Positions 1-7,820 of a stretch of DNA of 64,000 nt are shown here, piece after piece; within the stretch, counting starts at the first letter, position 1, and each line of letters begins with the position of its first letter. This DNA is from Candidatus Saganbacteria bacterium (GTDB lineage Bacteria; Margulisbacteria; WOR-1; O2-12-FULL-45-9). Location of the stretch: assembly GCA_016932255.1 (NCBI GenBank), contig JAFGDE010000014.1, positions 1-64,000 on the forward strand, read 5' to 3'. The position numbers and the translations under genes are program-made. The notes beneath the pieces were generated by a model. It did not search any database. It was not told the origin of the DNA and saw only the letters and a program-made list of their open reading frames with translations.

Positions 1-901
1 AGGGGCAGTATCTTGGCCCAATACCTTTGATCTTGCCCTGGAATAGCGGCGAGCGATTGAGATTCTTTCTAATGATGGCGTGGGTTTTCTTATTGGTCCA
101 GGTCAAGTGGCAGGGCACCTGGGGCCGGGCAAGCACTGGATTCTCAGACACGCCCTTCAACCCGTACTGTTGATATTCCCAGATAAAAGAGAACAGCGGA
201 TGTTCTTTGTCCCCGGGCTGGATAGACATTTTAGCAAAATCAATCGAACGTTTATTCAAACGAGCGGGCGTTCCGGTCTTGAGCCGGCCCAACCGCAGGC
301 CCAGCGCGGCCAGGCTCTTGGACAGACCCTTAGCCGGGAATTCACCGGCGCGGCCGGCTTCCATATGGACCATGCCGGTGTGGATCACGCCGCGCAAAAA
401 AGTGCCGGTCGTGACCACAACGGTTTTGCAACGGTATAGGACCTCGAGTTTCGTGCGGACACCGATCACTTCGATTTTTTGCGTGCGGGTCTTTCTTGTT
501 ACGATCGCTTCGACCAGGCCCTGCTTCAGGTCCAGGTTTTTTTGCTGCTCAAGCACCAGCTTCATCCGCCGGTGATAATCCTTGCGGTCCGATTGGGCGC
601 GCAGGGCATGGACCGCCGGGCCTTTGTTGGTGTTGAGCATTTTCATCTGCAGGAAAGTCAGGTCAGTAGCCAGGCCGATCTCGCCGCCGAGGGCATCGGT
701 CTCACGGATCAGCTGTGATTTCGCCGGTCCGCCCATGGCCGGGTTGCAGGACATGAAAGCGACCGTGTCGATGTTCATGGTTAATAGCAGTGTCTGGCAG
801 CCCAGGCGTGCCGCGGCCAGGGCGGCTTCAATGCCGGCATGGCCCGCGCCGATCACCACGACGTCATATTTCTTGCGATAGACTTGCGGGGAACTTTTCA
901 T
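1..901 (-). CDS. mnmG: tRNA uridine-5-carboxymethylaminomethyl modification enzyme MnmG (GidA), 3' end beyond window
   Basis: FAD-dependent enzyme that, with MnmE, modifies U34 in the wobble position of certain tRNAs in the cytoplasm. Reading the minus strand from the ATG at 899-901 gives [18 protein letters not shown], the FAD-binding Rossmann motif, then [28 protein letters not shown] and TGTPARL, all MnmG signatures. About 300 of the usual ~620 residues are present; the frame runs open through base 1, which is why it is missing from the ORF track. It lies 12 bases downstream of the orphan sensor gene on the same strand and is probably co-transcribed. There is no strong Shine-Dalgarno; AGAGG sits inside the upstream stop region. 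Identity is secure. Confidence 0.95.
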   Translation of the reverse strand, partial: MKSSPQVYRKKYDVVVIGAGHAGIEAALAAARLGCQTLLLTMNIDTVAFMSCNPAMGGPAKSQLIRETDALGGEIGLATDLTFLQMKMLNTNKGPAVHALRAQSDRKDYHRRMKLVLEQQKNLDLKQGLVEAIVTRKTRTQKIEVIGVRTKLEVLYRCKTVVVTTGTFLRGVIHTGMVHMEAGRAGEFPAKGLSKSLAALGLRLGRLKTGTPARLNKRSIDFAKMSIQPGDKEHPLFSFIWEYQQYGLKGVSENPVLARPQVPCHLTWTNKKTHAIIRKNLNRSPLFQGKIKGIGPRYCP

Positions 902-913
902 GACGGGAAAAAC

Positions 914-1957
914 TCAGCCTCTGATGTCCCTGATGACAAAGATGATGCCGATCGTATCGCCGACGACCTTGTCTCTCAGCAGATTGGCGTTAATCAAGGA
1001 GGGCACGCGCTCGCCGTGCGGATCGATCAGCTCGGCCTCGAAGCGCAGGATCTCCTTCTTTTTATAGACGACCTCGTTGTAGAGCTGTTCATATTTTTTC
1101 GGGTTCTTGAACAGTGAGGCGAAATCGCGTGATTCCAGCTCGCAGTGGTCAACGCAGAAAAGCTTGGCCGCCTCTTCGTTGGCGAAAAGGATGTTGCCCT
1201 CGAAATCCGTAGCCAAGAGAGCGTCTGGCATAGTCTCAATTATCACATCTGCGGCGATCGAGGGAGAAACTGCGAACAAACTGTAACGCCGCATAGCCAG
1301 ATAGATGAAGAAGTTCATCACAGTAATATCGAAGACCGCGGTCGGAAAGATCGGCCTGACGCCCATGACCAGCGGCAGAACCTCGTCCGTTAACACGCCG
1401 ATCAAGAGGGGCAACAGGGAGCCGGTCGCGATGAAAAAGGCCTGCGTCTTGACGATTGGCTGGGCCGACTGTCTGCCGAAAGAAAAAAGCAGATAGATGC
1501 CCAGGAACGAATAGAAGACGGTGTGCAGGGTGAAAAGCCAATATAGCGGCGCCGGCTGGCTGACGATGCCGATCGGCCAGATCTCGTAGCGGGTATACAT
1601 CAGATTGGTCAGGCAGAACAGCAGAGAAAGCAGGCCGGGCGGCAGATAGAGGAAAACCAGGGTCCAGGGATTTTCCAGCAAGCGGTTCTTCTTGGCAAAG
1701 ATCAGTCCGAAATGAGCGAACATGGCAAAAACAAAAGCCCAGAGCGAAGTAGCGATACGGTTCAGGTCCCTGGCCAGCTCAAGGGTGAAAGCGATGCGCA
1801 GGGAATACTCAAGTATTGCGGCCAGGAAAGCGACTAAAGCGAACATGGCAAAGAACCGGGCGACCCTGTTCTCGTAGTGCCGCGTAAATATCTGAAAGCA
1901 CAGCAACAAGATAAAGAGCGATGCGGCTAATTCAAAATAAGGGAAGAGTATAGACAT
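914..1957 (-). CDS. Orphan membrane sensor: seven-helix N-terminal module plus PAS, no kinase or output domain
   Basis: A 347-residue membrane protein. Residues ~1-225 hold about seven hydrophobic helices resembling the 7TM N-terminal sensor module of histidine kinases. Residues ~230-345 are a PAS domain (IIETMPDALLATDFEGNILFANEEAAKLF, ending IIFVIRDIRG). The protein stops exactly where a kinase or GGDEF domain would begin, so output must come from a partner or it acts as a stand-alone sensor. It precedes mnmG by 12 bases. The promoter is textbook (TTGTCC, 17 bases, TATAAT) and ends 9 bases before the ATG, so the mRNA should be leaderless. Domain assignment is by eye; function unknown. Confidence 0.75.
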   Translation of the reverse strand: MSILFPYFELAASLFILLLCFQIFTRHYENRVARFFAMFALVAFLAAILEYSLRIAFTLELARDLNRIATSLWAFVFAMFAHFGLIFAKKNRLLENPWTLVFLYLPPGLLSLLFCLTNLMYTRYEIWPIGIVSQPAPLYWLFTLHTVFYSFLGIYLLFSFGRQSAQPIVKTQAFFIATGSLLPLLIGVLTDEVLPLVMGVRPIFPTAVFDITVMNFFIYLAMRRYSLFAVSPSIAADVIIETMPDALLATDFEGNILFANEEAAKLFCVDHCELESRDFASLFKNPKKYEQLYNEVVYKKKEILRFEAELIDPHGERVPSLINANLLRDKVVGDTIGIIFVIRDIRG

Positions 1958-1979
1958 TTCGCTTGAATTATAGTATATT
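1951..1979 (+). promoter_or_regulatory. Promoter of the pyrH-frr-uppS-cdsA-nadC operon
   Basis: TAGACA (1951-1956), a 17-base spacer and TATATT (1974-1979). The predicted transcript starts near 1986, leaving a short leader with GGAAGG ahead of the pyrH ATG at 2003. It overlaps the divergent promoter of the orphan sensor, so the two transcription units may interfere with each other. Confidence 0.55.
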
Positions 1980-1995
1980 TTTTGTGGAAGGACAA
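1967..1995 (-). promoter_or_regulatory. Promoter of the orphan sensor gene (leaderless type)
   Basis: On the minus strand TTGTCC (1995-1990), 17 bases, TATAAT (1972-1967). The -10 box ends 9 bases before the ATG at 1957, so transcription should begin at or within a few bases of the start codon. No Shine-Dalgarno is present. Confidence 0.65.
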
Positions 1996-2002
1996 GGTTT
2001 TA

Positions 2003-2731
2003 ATGGCTAGATACAAGCGCATCCTGCTTAAACTTTCCGGCGAGGTCTTTGGCGGCCAACAAAAATACGGTATTGACCTGGAGATCCTCAAGGTCCTGGC
2101 CGAAGAGATCAAGAGCGTTAAAAAACTCGGGGTCGATATCGCCGTGGTCGTCGGCGGCGGCAATATTTTCCGCGGCGTTTCCGGCGCGGTCAAAGGCATT
2201 GACCGGGCGACTGGTGATTACATGGGCATGCTCGCCACGGTCATCAATTCGCTCGCTCTCCAGGACGCTTTGGAGCGGGCAGATGTTCCCTCCCGGGTCC
2301 AGACCGCGATCGAAATGCGCGCCATTGCCGAACCTTTTATCCGGCGCCGGGCGATCCGGCATATGGAAAAAGGCCGGGTGGTCATTCTGGCGGCCGGCAC
2401 CGGCAATCCCTACTTTTCAACCGATACGACCGCGGCCCTGCGCGCGGCCGAGCTCGATGTTGACGTAGTGCTCAAGGCGACCAAGGTCGGCGGGGTCTAT
2501 GATAAAGACCCCATGGTCCATAAAGACGCGAAAAAGTTCAAAAAACTCTCGCACATGACCCTGATCCAGCGGCGGCTGCGCGTTCTGGATACGACCGCAG
2601 CTTCCCTGTGCATGGAGAATCGCATACCGATCATCGTGCTTGACCTGACAGCATCGGGCAGCATCAAGAAAGCGGTCCAGGGCAGAGAGGTCGGCACTTT
2701 AATCACCGTTGATAAAAAAGGAGGAGGCTAG
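2003..2731 (+). CDS. pyrH: UMP kinase
   Basis: Hexameric amino-acid-kinase-fold enzyme that phosphorylates UMP to UDP for RNA, DNA and wall precursor synthesis. The 242-residue product starts [17 protein letters not shown] and has [24 protein letters not shown] and [19 protein letters not shown], all diagnostic of PyrH. The ORF track begins at a TTG at 1982; I prefer the ATG at 2003 because GGAAGG sits just upstream and the protein then matches family length. First gene of pyrH-frr-uppS-cdsA-nadC; frr follows after 3 bases. This order is very widely conserved. Confidence 0.97.
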   Translation: MARYKRILLKLSGEVFGGQQKYGIDLEILKVLAEEIKSVKKLGVDIAVVVGGGNIFRGVSGAVKGIDRATGDYMGMLATVINSLALQDALERADVPSRVQTAIEMRAIAEPFIRRRAIRHMEKGRVVILAAGTGNPYFSTDTTAALRAAELDVDVVLKATKVGGVYDKDPMVHKDAKKFKKLSHMTLIQRRLRVLDTTAASLCMENRIPIIVLDLTASGSIKKAVQGREVGTLITVDKKGGG

Positions 2732-2734
2732 GCT

Positions 2735-3289
2735 ATGCAGGACGCGATCAAAGAAAGTGAAGCGAAAATGAAAAAAGCCGTGGACGTGCTGAAAAAGAAC
2801 TTCAGCGCTGTCAGGACGGGCCGGGCCAACCCGGCACTGTTGGACCATATTAATGTCGAATATTACGGCACAGAGGTCCCGCTCAAACAAATAGCCTCTA
2901 TTGCTGTGCCGGAGCCCCGCCAGCTGCTGGTCACGCCTTTTGATAAGACCGCTGCGCCGGCGATAGAGAAGGCCGTTCAAGCCTCTGATCTGGGCATCAA
3001 TCCTAAACGAGAAGCGGCCGCGATCCGCCTGATGCTGCCGGAGCCTTCCGAGGAGCGCCGCAAGGAACTGGTCAAAGTCATCAAGAAAGAGGCCGAGGAT
3101 GCTAAAGTAGCGATCCGCAATGTCCGGCGCGAAGCCAATGACACGCTCAAGAAGCAGAAGTCGGACAAGGCCATCACCGAGGATGACGAAAAGACCCTGG
3201 ACAAAAAGGTCCAGGACCTGACCAACAAGTTCTGCGCAGAGGTTGATTCCCTGACCTCAGGCAAAGAAAAAGAGGTCATGGAGGTCTAA
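2735..3289 (+). CDS. frr: Ribosome recycling factor
   Basis: tRNA-shaped protein that works with EF-G to split post-termination ribosomes. At 184 residues it is of normal length, with the expected three-helix-bundle ends and RTGRANPALLDHINVEYYGTEVPLKQIASIAVPEPRQLLV near the N-terminus; the C-terminus carries KKQKSDKAITEDDEK. GGAGG in the preceding GAAAAAGGAGGAGGC supports the ATG at 2735. Its last codons contain the Shine-Dalgarno of uppS, so the two are translationally linked. Confidence 0.97.
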   Translation: MQDAIKESEAKMKKAVDVLKKNFSAVRTGRANPALLDHINVEYYGTEVPLKQIASIAVPEPRQLLVTPFDKTAAPAIEKAVQASDLGINPKREAAAIRLMLPEPSEERRKELVKVIKKEAEDAKVAIRNVRREANDTLKKQKSDKAITEDDEKTLDKKVQDLTNKFCAEVDSLTSGKEKEVMEV

Positions 3290-3290
3290 G

Positions 3291-3998
3291 CTGGACCCTC
3301 AGAACATCCCCCAACATATCGCAGTGATAATGGACGGCAACGGCCGCTGGGCCAAGGCCAAAGGACTGCCCAGGATCGCCGGGCACCGGGAGGGAGCCGA
3401 GTCTCTGCGCGCGGTGCTTAAGGCCTGCGCGGAATTTGGCGTTAAATACCTGACTGTTTATGCCTTTTCCACTGAGAACTGGCGCCGGCCGGACGAGGAA
3501 GTTGAATTTCTCATGGAGCTGTTTTCCAATACGATCGATAATGAGATCGACGAGCTGATGGAGAACAAGGTCAAGCTGCACTTTCTGGGCAGGCTGGACC
3601 GATTCTCAGATGAACTGCGCAAGAAAATGTCGGCCTCCACGGCCAAGACCAAAGGCAACGACCGGATCACGCTCAATGTCATGGTCAACTATGGCGGCCG
3701 CGCTGAGATCGTGGATGCGGTGAACGAGCTTTTGAGCAGCAAAAAAAAGGTCACAGAGCAGGATATCCAGGACCATTTATATACCAGAAATGTCCCTGAC
3801 CCGGACCTGCTGATCAGGACGGCTTCGGAAATGCGCGTATCCAATTTTCTGCTCTGGCAGATCGCTTATGCTGAGCTGTTCGTCACGCCAACGCTTTGGC
3901 CGGATTTCCGGAGGAACCAACTGAAAGAGGCGATCGAGGATTATCAGAAACGCGTTAGGAAGTTCGGCCAAACCGAGGAGCAGGTCAATGCTGGCTAG
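3291..3998 (+). CDS. uppS: Isoprenyl (undecaprenyl) diphosphate synthase, probable CTG start
   Basis: cis-Prenyltransferase that makes the C55 lipid carrier for peptidoglycan and glycan export. Conserved motifs are IAVIMDGNGRWA (catalytic Asp), GHREGAESLR, FSTENW and PDLLIRTASEMRVSNFLLWQ. The ORF track starts at the GTG at 3324, which falls inside the conserved PxHIAVIMDGNG block and would destroy it. Upstream in frame there is no ATG, GTG or TTG before the frr stop. A CTG at 3291 lies 5 bases after a perfect GGAGGT (3280-3285) and gives a normal N-terminus of 235 residues in all. I therefore call a CTG start. cdsA overlaps its end by 11 bases. Confidence 0.92.
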   Translation: MDPQNIPQHIAVIMDGNGRWAKAKGLPRIAGHREGAESLRAVLKACAEFGVKYLTVYAFSTENWRRPDEEVEFLMELFSNTIDNEIDELMENKVKLHFLGRLDRFSDELRKKMSASTAKTKGNDRITLNVMVNYGGRAEIVDAVNELLSSKKKVTEQDIQDHLYTRNVPDPDLLIRTASEMRVSNFLLWQIAYAELFVTPTLWPDFRRNQLKEAIEDYQKRVRKFGQTEEQVNAG

Positions 3999-4788
3999 GA
4001 TACTGACCACCTTAGTGACTTTACCGATAATCATTGCCTGTGTATATTTCGGCGGAATCGCTTTTCTCTTGCTGGTCCTGCTGCTGGCCATGATCTCGAT
4101 CAACGAGTTTTACAACATGATGAAGAAAAAAGATTTCCATCCAGCCTATTGGGTGGGAAACTTCTTTACCATCTTCTTTATAGTCTTTGCTTACTATGCC
4201 CTAAAGAAACACTGGGAGCCGGCACACTCGGCTATGCTGACAGGCGCAGCCATCATGACCATGGTCTCGACCCTGTTCCTCAAGCGGCCTAAAGAGGCGA
4301 TCGTTGATATTGCGGTCACGCTTTTCGGCATGATCTATATCGGTTGGTTCTTCAGCTACTTCCTGTTCATCAGGTCGCTGACCGAGCGGGGCGGCTATCT
4401 GCTCTTTCTCATGGGCACGATCTGGGCGCTGGACATTGTTGCCTATCTTATCGGCTCGGCCATCGGCAAACACAAGCTTTTCCCGTCGGTCTCACCCAAA
4501 AAGAGCATTGAAGGCGCGATCGCCGGGTTTGTGGTCGGCCTGGTGGCCGCGGGGATCTTTGGCTTCTATGCCGGCTTTGATCTGACACATTCTCTGATCC
4601 TGGGTGCGATCATCGGTGTTGTTGCCCAGCTGAGCGACCTGATCGAATCCCTGATCAAGCGCGACGCCGGAGTCAAGGACTCATCCGCGCTGGTCCCGGG
4701 CCATGGCGGCGTGCTTGACCGTATGGACAGCTTTATCCTGACCGCGCCGGTGGTCTATTATTATCTGGTCTGGGTCATATTAAAATAA
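3988..4788 (+). CDS. cdsA: Phosphatidate cytidylyltransferase
   Basis: Integral membrane enzyme converting phosphatidic acid and CTP to CDP-diacylglycerol, the branch point of phospholipid synthesis. The 266-residue product has about eight hydrophobic helices, and the C-terminal signature SDLIESLIKRDAGVKDSSALVPGHGGVLDRMDSF matches the CDP-diglyceride synthetase pattern. SPKKSIEGAIAG is the other conserved block. Start ATG 3988 overlaps uppS by 11 bases. The dxr gene that often follows cdsA is absent; nadC takes its place. Confidence 0.95.
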   Translation: MLARILTTLVTLPIIIACVYFGGIAFLLLVLLLAMISINEFYNMMKKKDFHPAYWVGNFFTIFFIVFAYYALKKHWEPAHSAMLTGAAIMTMVSTLFLKRPKEAIVDIAVTLFGMIYIGWFFSYFLFIRSLTERGGYLLFLMGTIWALDIVAYLIGSAIGKHKLFPSVSPKKSIEGAIAGFVVGLVAAGIFGFYAGFDLTHSLILGAIIGVVAQLSDLIESLIKRDAGVKDSSALVPGHGGVLDRMDSFILTAPVVYYYLVWVILK

Positions 4789-4794
4789 CGTAAA

Positions 4795-5634
4795 ATGAAA
4801 AACTCAAAACTACAAATTAAAACCAGAAAACTTGTAAAAGAAGCATTGCTTGAGGATGTTGGCGCCGGTGACGTTACAACGATGAGCATCGCTGATTCGG
4901 TAACGCCGACCGAAGCGGTCATCGCCGCTAAAGAGACGGGCGTGATCGCGGGCCTTGAAGCCGCCCGGGAAGTCTTTCGGCAAGTCGATAAAAGAGCGCG
5001 TTTCCGGCCCTTGATCAAAGACGGCGGCCGCGTCAAGTCCGGCAAAGTCATCGCCCGGGTTTACGGCCCGGCCCCATCTTTGTTGATCGCAGAAAGAACA
5101 GCGCTAAACTTTTTGCAGCGACTGTCCGGCATCGCCTCGCAAACCAGCTTGTTCGTTGCTAAAGTTAAAGGCACAAGAGCCAAGATCTTGGACACCAGAA
5201 AAACAACTCCCGGCCTGCGTCTCCTGGAAAAGGCCGCGGTCAAAGCAGGGGGAGGGACCAATCACCGGATAGGATTGTATGACGCGATCCTGATCAAAGA
5301 CAACCACATTGCTATGGCAGGCGGTGTGGCTGAGGCGATCCGCAGGGCGCGGGCCAAAAGCAAAATGCCGGTCGAGATCGAGGCCAAGACCATCGCTCAG
5401 GTCAAACAAGCGATCAAAGCCAAGGCTGACAGAATTCTTCTGGATAATATGAGCCTAAAAAACCTGCGCCGCGCGGTCAAGCTCTGCAAAAAAGCGCAGA
5501 TCAAAACAGAAGCCTCCGGCGGAGTCGGCTTAAAGACCGTGCGAGCGATCGCTAAGACCGGCGTTGACTTTATCTCGGTCGGCGCGCTGACCCATTCAGC
5601 CAAGGCCCTCGATCTCAGCCTGAAAATTATTTAG
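4795..5634 (+). CDS. nadC: Nicotinate-nucleotide pyrophosphorylase (quinolinate phosphoribosyltransferase)
   Basis: Uses quinolinate and PRPP to make nicotinate mononucleotide in de novo NAD synthesis. The 279-residue product contains ALLEDVGAGDVTT, ERTALNFLQRLSGIAS, ILDTRKTTPGLR, KAGGGTNHRIGLYDAILIKDNH and a C-terminal EASGGVGLKTVRAIAKTGVDFISVGALTHS, all NadC hallmarks. ATG follows the cdsA stop by 6 bases with only a weak purine tract, suggesting coupling. No nadA or nadB is visible here. It is the last gene of the operon and is followed by two hairpins. Confidence 0.96.
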   Translation: MKNSKLQIKTRKLVKEALLEDVGAGDVTTMSIADSVTPTEAVIAAKETGVIAGLEAAREVFRQVDKRARFRPLIKDGGRVKSGKVIARVYGPAPSLLIAERTALNFLQRLSGIASQTSLFVAKVKGTRAKILDTRKTTPGLRLLEKAAVKAGGGTNHRIGLYDAILIKDNHIAMAGGVAEAIRRARAKSKMPVEIEAKTIAQVKQAIKAKADRILLDNMSLKNLRRAVKLCKKAQIKTEASGGVGLKTVRAIAKTGVDFISVGALTHSAKALDLSLKII

Positions 5635-5693
5635 CAACAGCGACTGAACGTCGCTGTTGTCCCCAGGAACCGCGGCGTTCAGCTGTAGGTTCC
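5635..5693. repeat. Tandem hairpins with mutually complementary loops; second is a short repeat family member
   Basis: Hairpin one (5635-5659) begins right after the nadC stop: CAACAGCGAC / GTCGCTGTTG, ten perfect pairs around loop TGAAC. Hairpin two (5666-5693) is GGAACCGCGGC GTTCA GCTGTAGGTTCC, an imperfect stem with loop GTTCA, the exact reverse complement of the first loop. There is no T-run, so these are not ordinary intrinsic terminators. Hairpin two recurs as GGAACCGCGGCATTCAGCCGCAGG at 42961. Confidence 0.6.
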
Positions 5694-5712
5694 GCAAAGT
5701 TGCCATATCTGT

Positions 5713-5718
5713 TATAAT
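5713..5718 (+). promoter_or_regulatory. -10 box of the UvrD-type helicase gene (leaderless type)
   Basis: TATAAT preceded by TGT, giving an extended -10 (TGnTATAAT). The upstream hexamer at 17-base spacing (TTCCGC) is weak. The box ends 9 bases before the ATG at 5728 and no Shine-Dalgarno lies between. Confidence 0.6.
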
Positions 5719-5727
5719 GGTTCTGTC

Positions 5728-7815
5728 ATGCCCCACAAGTACGTATTAAAATCCCACTTTGGCGGCGATAAGAATTACCGCATTGACTATGCGAATGAGC
5801 TGACCGAAGAGCAATTGCCGGTCGTTACCGCAAAAGGCGGTCCGATGCTGGTCATTGCTGGTGCTGGCTCCGGCAAGACGCGCACGGTCACTTACCGCGT
5901 GGCTTATCTGGTCGAGTCCGGCGTGCCGCTGGACAGGATCCTGCTGGTTACTTTTACCAACAAGGCGGCGCGCGAGATGCTTTCCAGGGTCGAGCTTTTG
6001 CTCAAGCGCGATGTCAAAGGCATCTGCGGCGGCACGTTCCATCATGTCGGCAATTTAATGCTGCGCCGCCACGCGGATAAAGTCGGTTCCAACTCTAACT
6101 ACACGATTCTTGACCGGGCTGACGCCAAAGACCTGCTCGATTCCTGCATTGGTGAGGCCAATATCGACACAAAAACCAGGCGTTTTCCAAAAGCGGACGC
6201 GATCCTTTCGATCATTGGTTTGTCAGTCAACACCGGCCGCAACATTACCGATGTCATTGCCTATAATTATCCGCAATTCGAATCGTTAACCGATGAGATC
6301 GAAGGACTGGCCAAGCTCTATCACGACCGCAAGCGCAAACACGACATGATGGATTTCGACGATCTGTTGTGCCTCTGGCTCAAACTGCTGTCCGAGAACG
6401 CAGATGTCGCGGAGAAATACTCAAGAAAATTCCAGCACGTGCTGGTCGATGAATACCAGGACACGAACCTGATCCAGGCCAAGATCATTGACATCCTGGC
6501 GTCGCACCACCGCAACCTGACGGTCGTGGGCGACGATTCCCAGTCGATCTATTCTTTCCGCGGAGCGCATTTCAAGAACATCATGAAATTCCCCAAGGTC
6601 TACCCGGACGCCAAAGTGTTCAAGCTCGAGCTGAACCACCGCTCAACCCCGGAGATACTCAGCCTGGCCAATGAATCGATCGCTCTAGCCGGGGAAAAAT
6701 TCGATAAAGAACTGCGGGCCAACCGGCAGAGTGGCCAAAAGCCCGTGCTGGTGCCTCTGGCCACGGTCCACGAGCAAGCTGACTTTGTCGCCCAGCGGAT
6801 GCTTGAACTGCGCGAAGAGGGCCATTCATTGAATGACATGGCTGTGCTGTACCGCTCCCATTATCAGTCTATGGAAATACAAATGGAGCTGACCAAGCGC
6901 GGCATTCCTTTTGAGATCCGCTCGGGACTGCGCTTTTTTGAAGAGGCTCATATCAAAGATGTGCTGGCGCACTTAAAGATATTCCATAATCCCAGGGATG
7001 AGATCTCCTGGGGCAGGGCGCTCAAACTGCTGGAGCGGATCGGTCCGCGCACAGCGGAAAAGATATTCCAATTGATCAACCAGAGCCCCAGACCGCTTGA
7101 GGAAATTTTCTCCGAAACAATAGCCAAGCAAGTGCCGCGCGGCGGCGAACGCGCCTTCAAAGCCTTCCTTGAATTGTTAAAGCAGTTGGGCGAGCATGTT
7201 GACCAGCCAGCCGAGATGATCCGGGTTATTTCAGGATCGAATTATGCCGAGTATTTAAAGAACCAGTATCCCAACTGGCGCGAACGCTTAGAGGATCTTG
7301 AACAATTAGGCAGCTACTCTATCCAGTTCAAGGACCTTGAGGAATTACTCTCCGCCCTGGCCCTGGTCTCAGGCATCGAATCAGAGAATATTGTTGAGGG
7401 AGAAGAAGGCGATTCCGAGGCCTGCGTGCTTTCAACCGTTCATCAAGCCAAAGGCCTTGAGTGGAAGATCGTTTTTGTGGTCTGGCTGGCTGACGGCCGC
7501 TTCCCGTCCTACTTAAGTTTTGGTAAAGAAGAAGAAATGGAAGAAGAGCGCCGCTTGTTCTATGTGGCGGTCACCCGGGCCAAGGACGAACTGTATCTGT
7601 CCTATCCAATGATCTACTCAGGCTATGAAGGCCAGGTGCTGATGAAGACCTCCCGCTATCTTGAAGAAGTTCCGGAGGGCCTGTTCGATAAATGGGAGAT
7701 CGAGAACGAAGAGGAAGAAACGATCGACCTATCAGGTTTTCACGAAACCAAGGTCCGCGACCGCGATGACGGCTTTCAGGCTATCAGCTTGAATGATCTG
7801 GACTTTATGAAGTGA
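5728..7815 (+). CDS. UvrD/Rep/PcrA-family ATP-dependent DNA helicase
   Basis: Superfamily 1A 3'-5' helicase of 695 residues. Motifs in order: Q-motif region LTEEQLPVV, Walker A VIAGAGSGKT (~residue 45), motif Ia VTFTNKAAREM, Walker B VDEYQDTN (~residue 238), VGDDSQSIYSFRGA, LNHRSTPEI, STVHQAKGLEWKIVFV and YVAVTRAKDELYLSYP. This supports a role in repair and removal of protein blocks. Whether it is the PcrA, UvrD or Rep orthologue cannot be decided from sequence alone. An extended -10 box sits 9 bases before the ATG with no Shine-Dalgarno. Confidence 0.93.
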   Translation: MPHKYVLKSHFGGDKNYRIDYANELTEEQLPVVTAKGGPMLVIAGAGSGKTRTVTYRVAYLVESGVPLDRILLVTFTNKAAREMLSRVELLLKRDVKGICGGTFHHVGNLMLRRHADKVGSNSNYTILDRADAKDLLDSCIGEANIDTKTRRFPKADAILSIIGLSVNTGRNITDVIAYNYPQFESLTDEIEGLAKLYHDRKRKHDMMDFDDLLCLWLKLLSENADVAEKYSRKFQHVLVDEYQDTNLIQAKIIDILASHHRNLTVVGDDSQSIYSFRGAHFKNIMKFPKVYPDAKVFKLELNHRSTPEILSLANESIALAGEKFDKELRANRQSGQKPVLVPLATVHEQADFVAQRMLELREEGHSLNDMAVLYRSHYQSMEIQMELTKRGIPFEIRSGLRFFEEAHIKDVLAHLKIFHNPRDEISWGRALKLLERIGPRTAEKIFQLINQSPRPLEEIFSETIAKQVPRGGERAFKAFLELLKQLGEHVDQPAEMIRVISGSNYAEYLKNQYPNWRERLEDLEQLGSYSIQFKDLEELLSALALVSGIESENIVEGEEGDSEACVLSTVHQAKGLEWKIVFVVWLADGRFPSYLSFGKEEEMEEERRLFYVAVTRAKDELYLSYPMIYSGYEGQVLMKTSRYLEEVPEGLFDKWEIENEEEETIDLSGFHETKVRDRDDGFQAISLNDLDFMK

Positions 7816-7820
7816 TTTGT

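Noticed and set aside
3324-3998. GTG at 3324 as the uppS start
   Set aside because: It would cut into the conserved substrate-binding block and has no ribosome site; the CTG at 3291 fits better.
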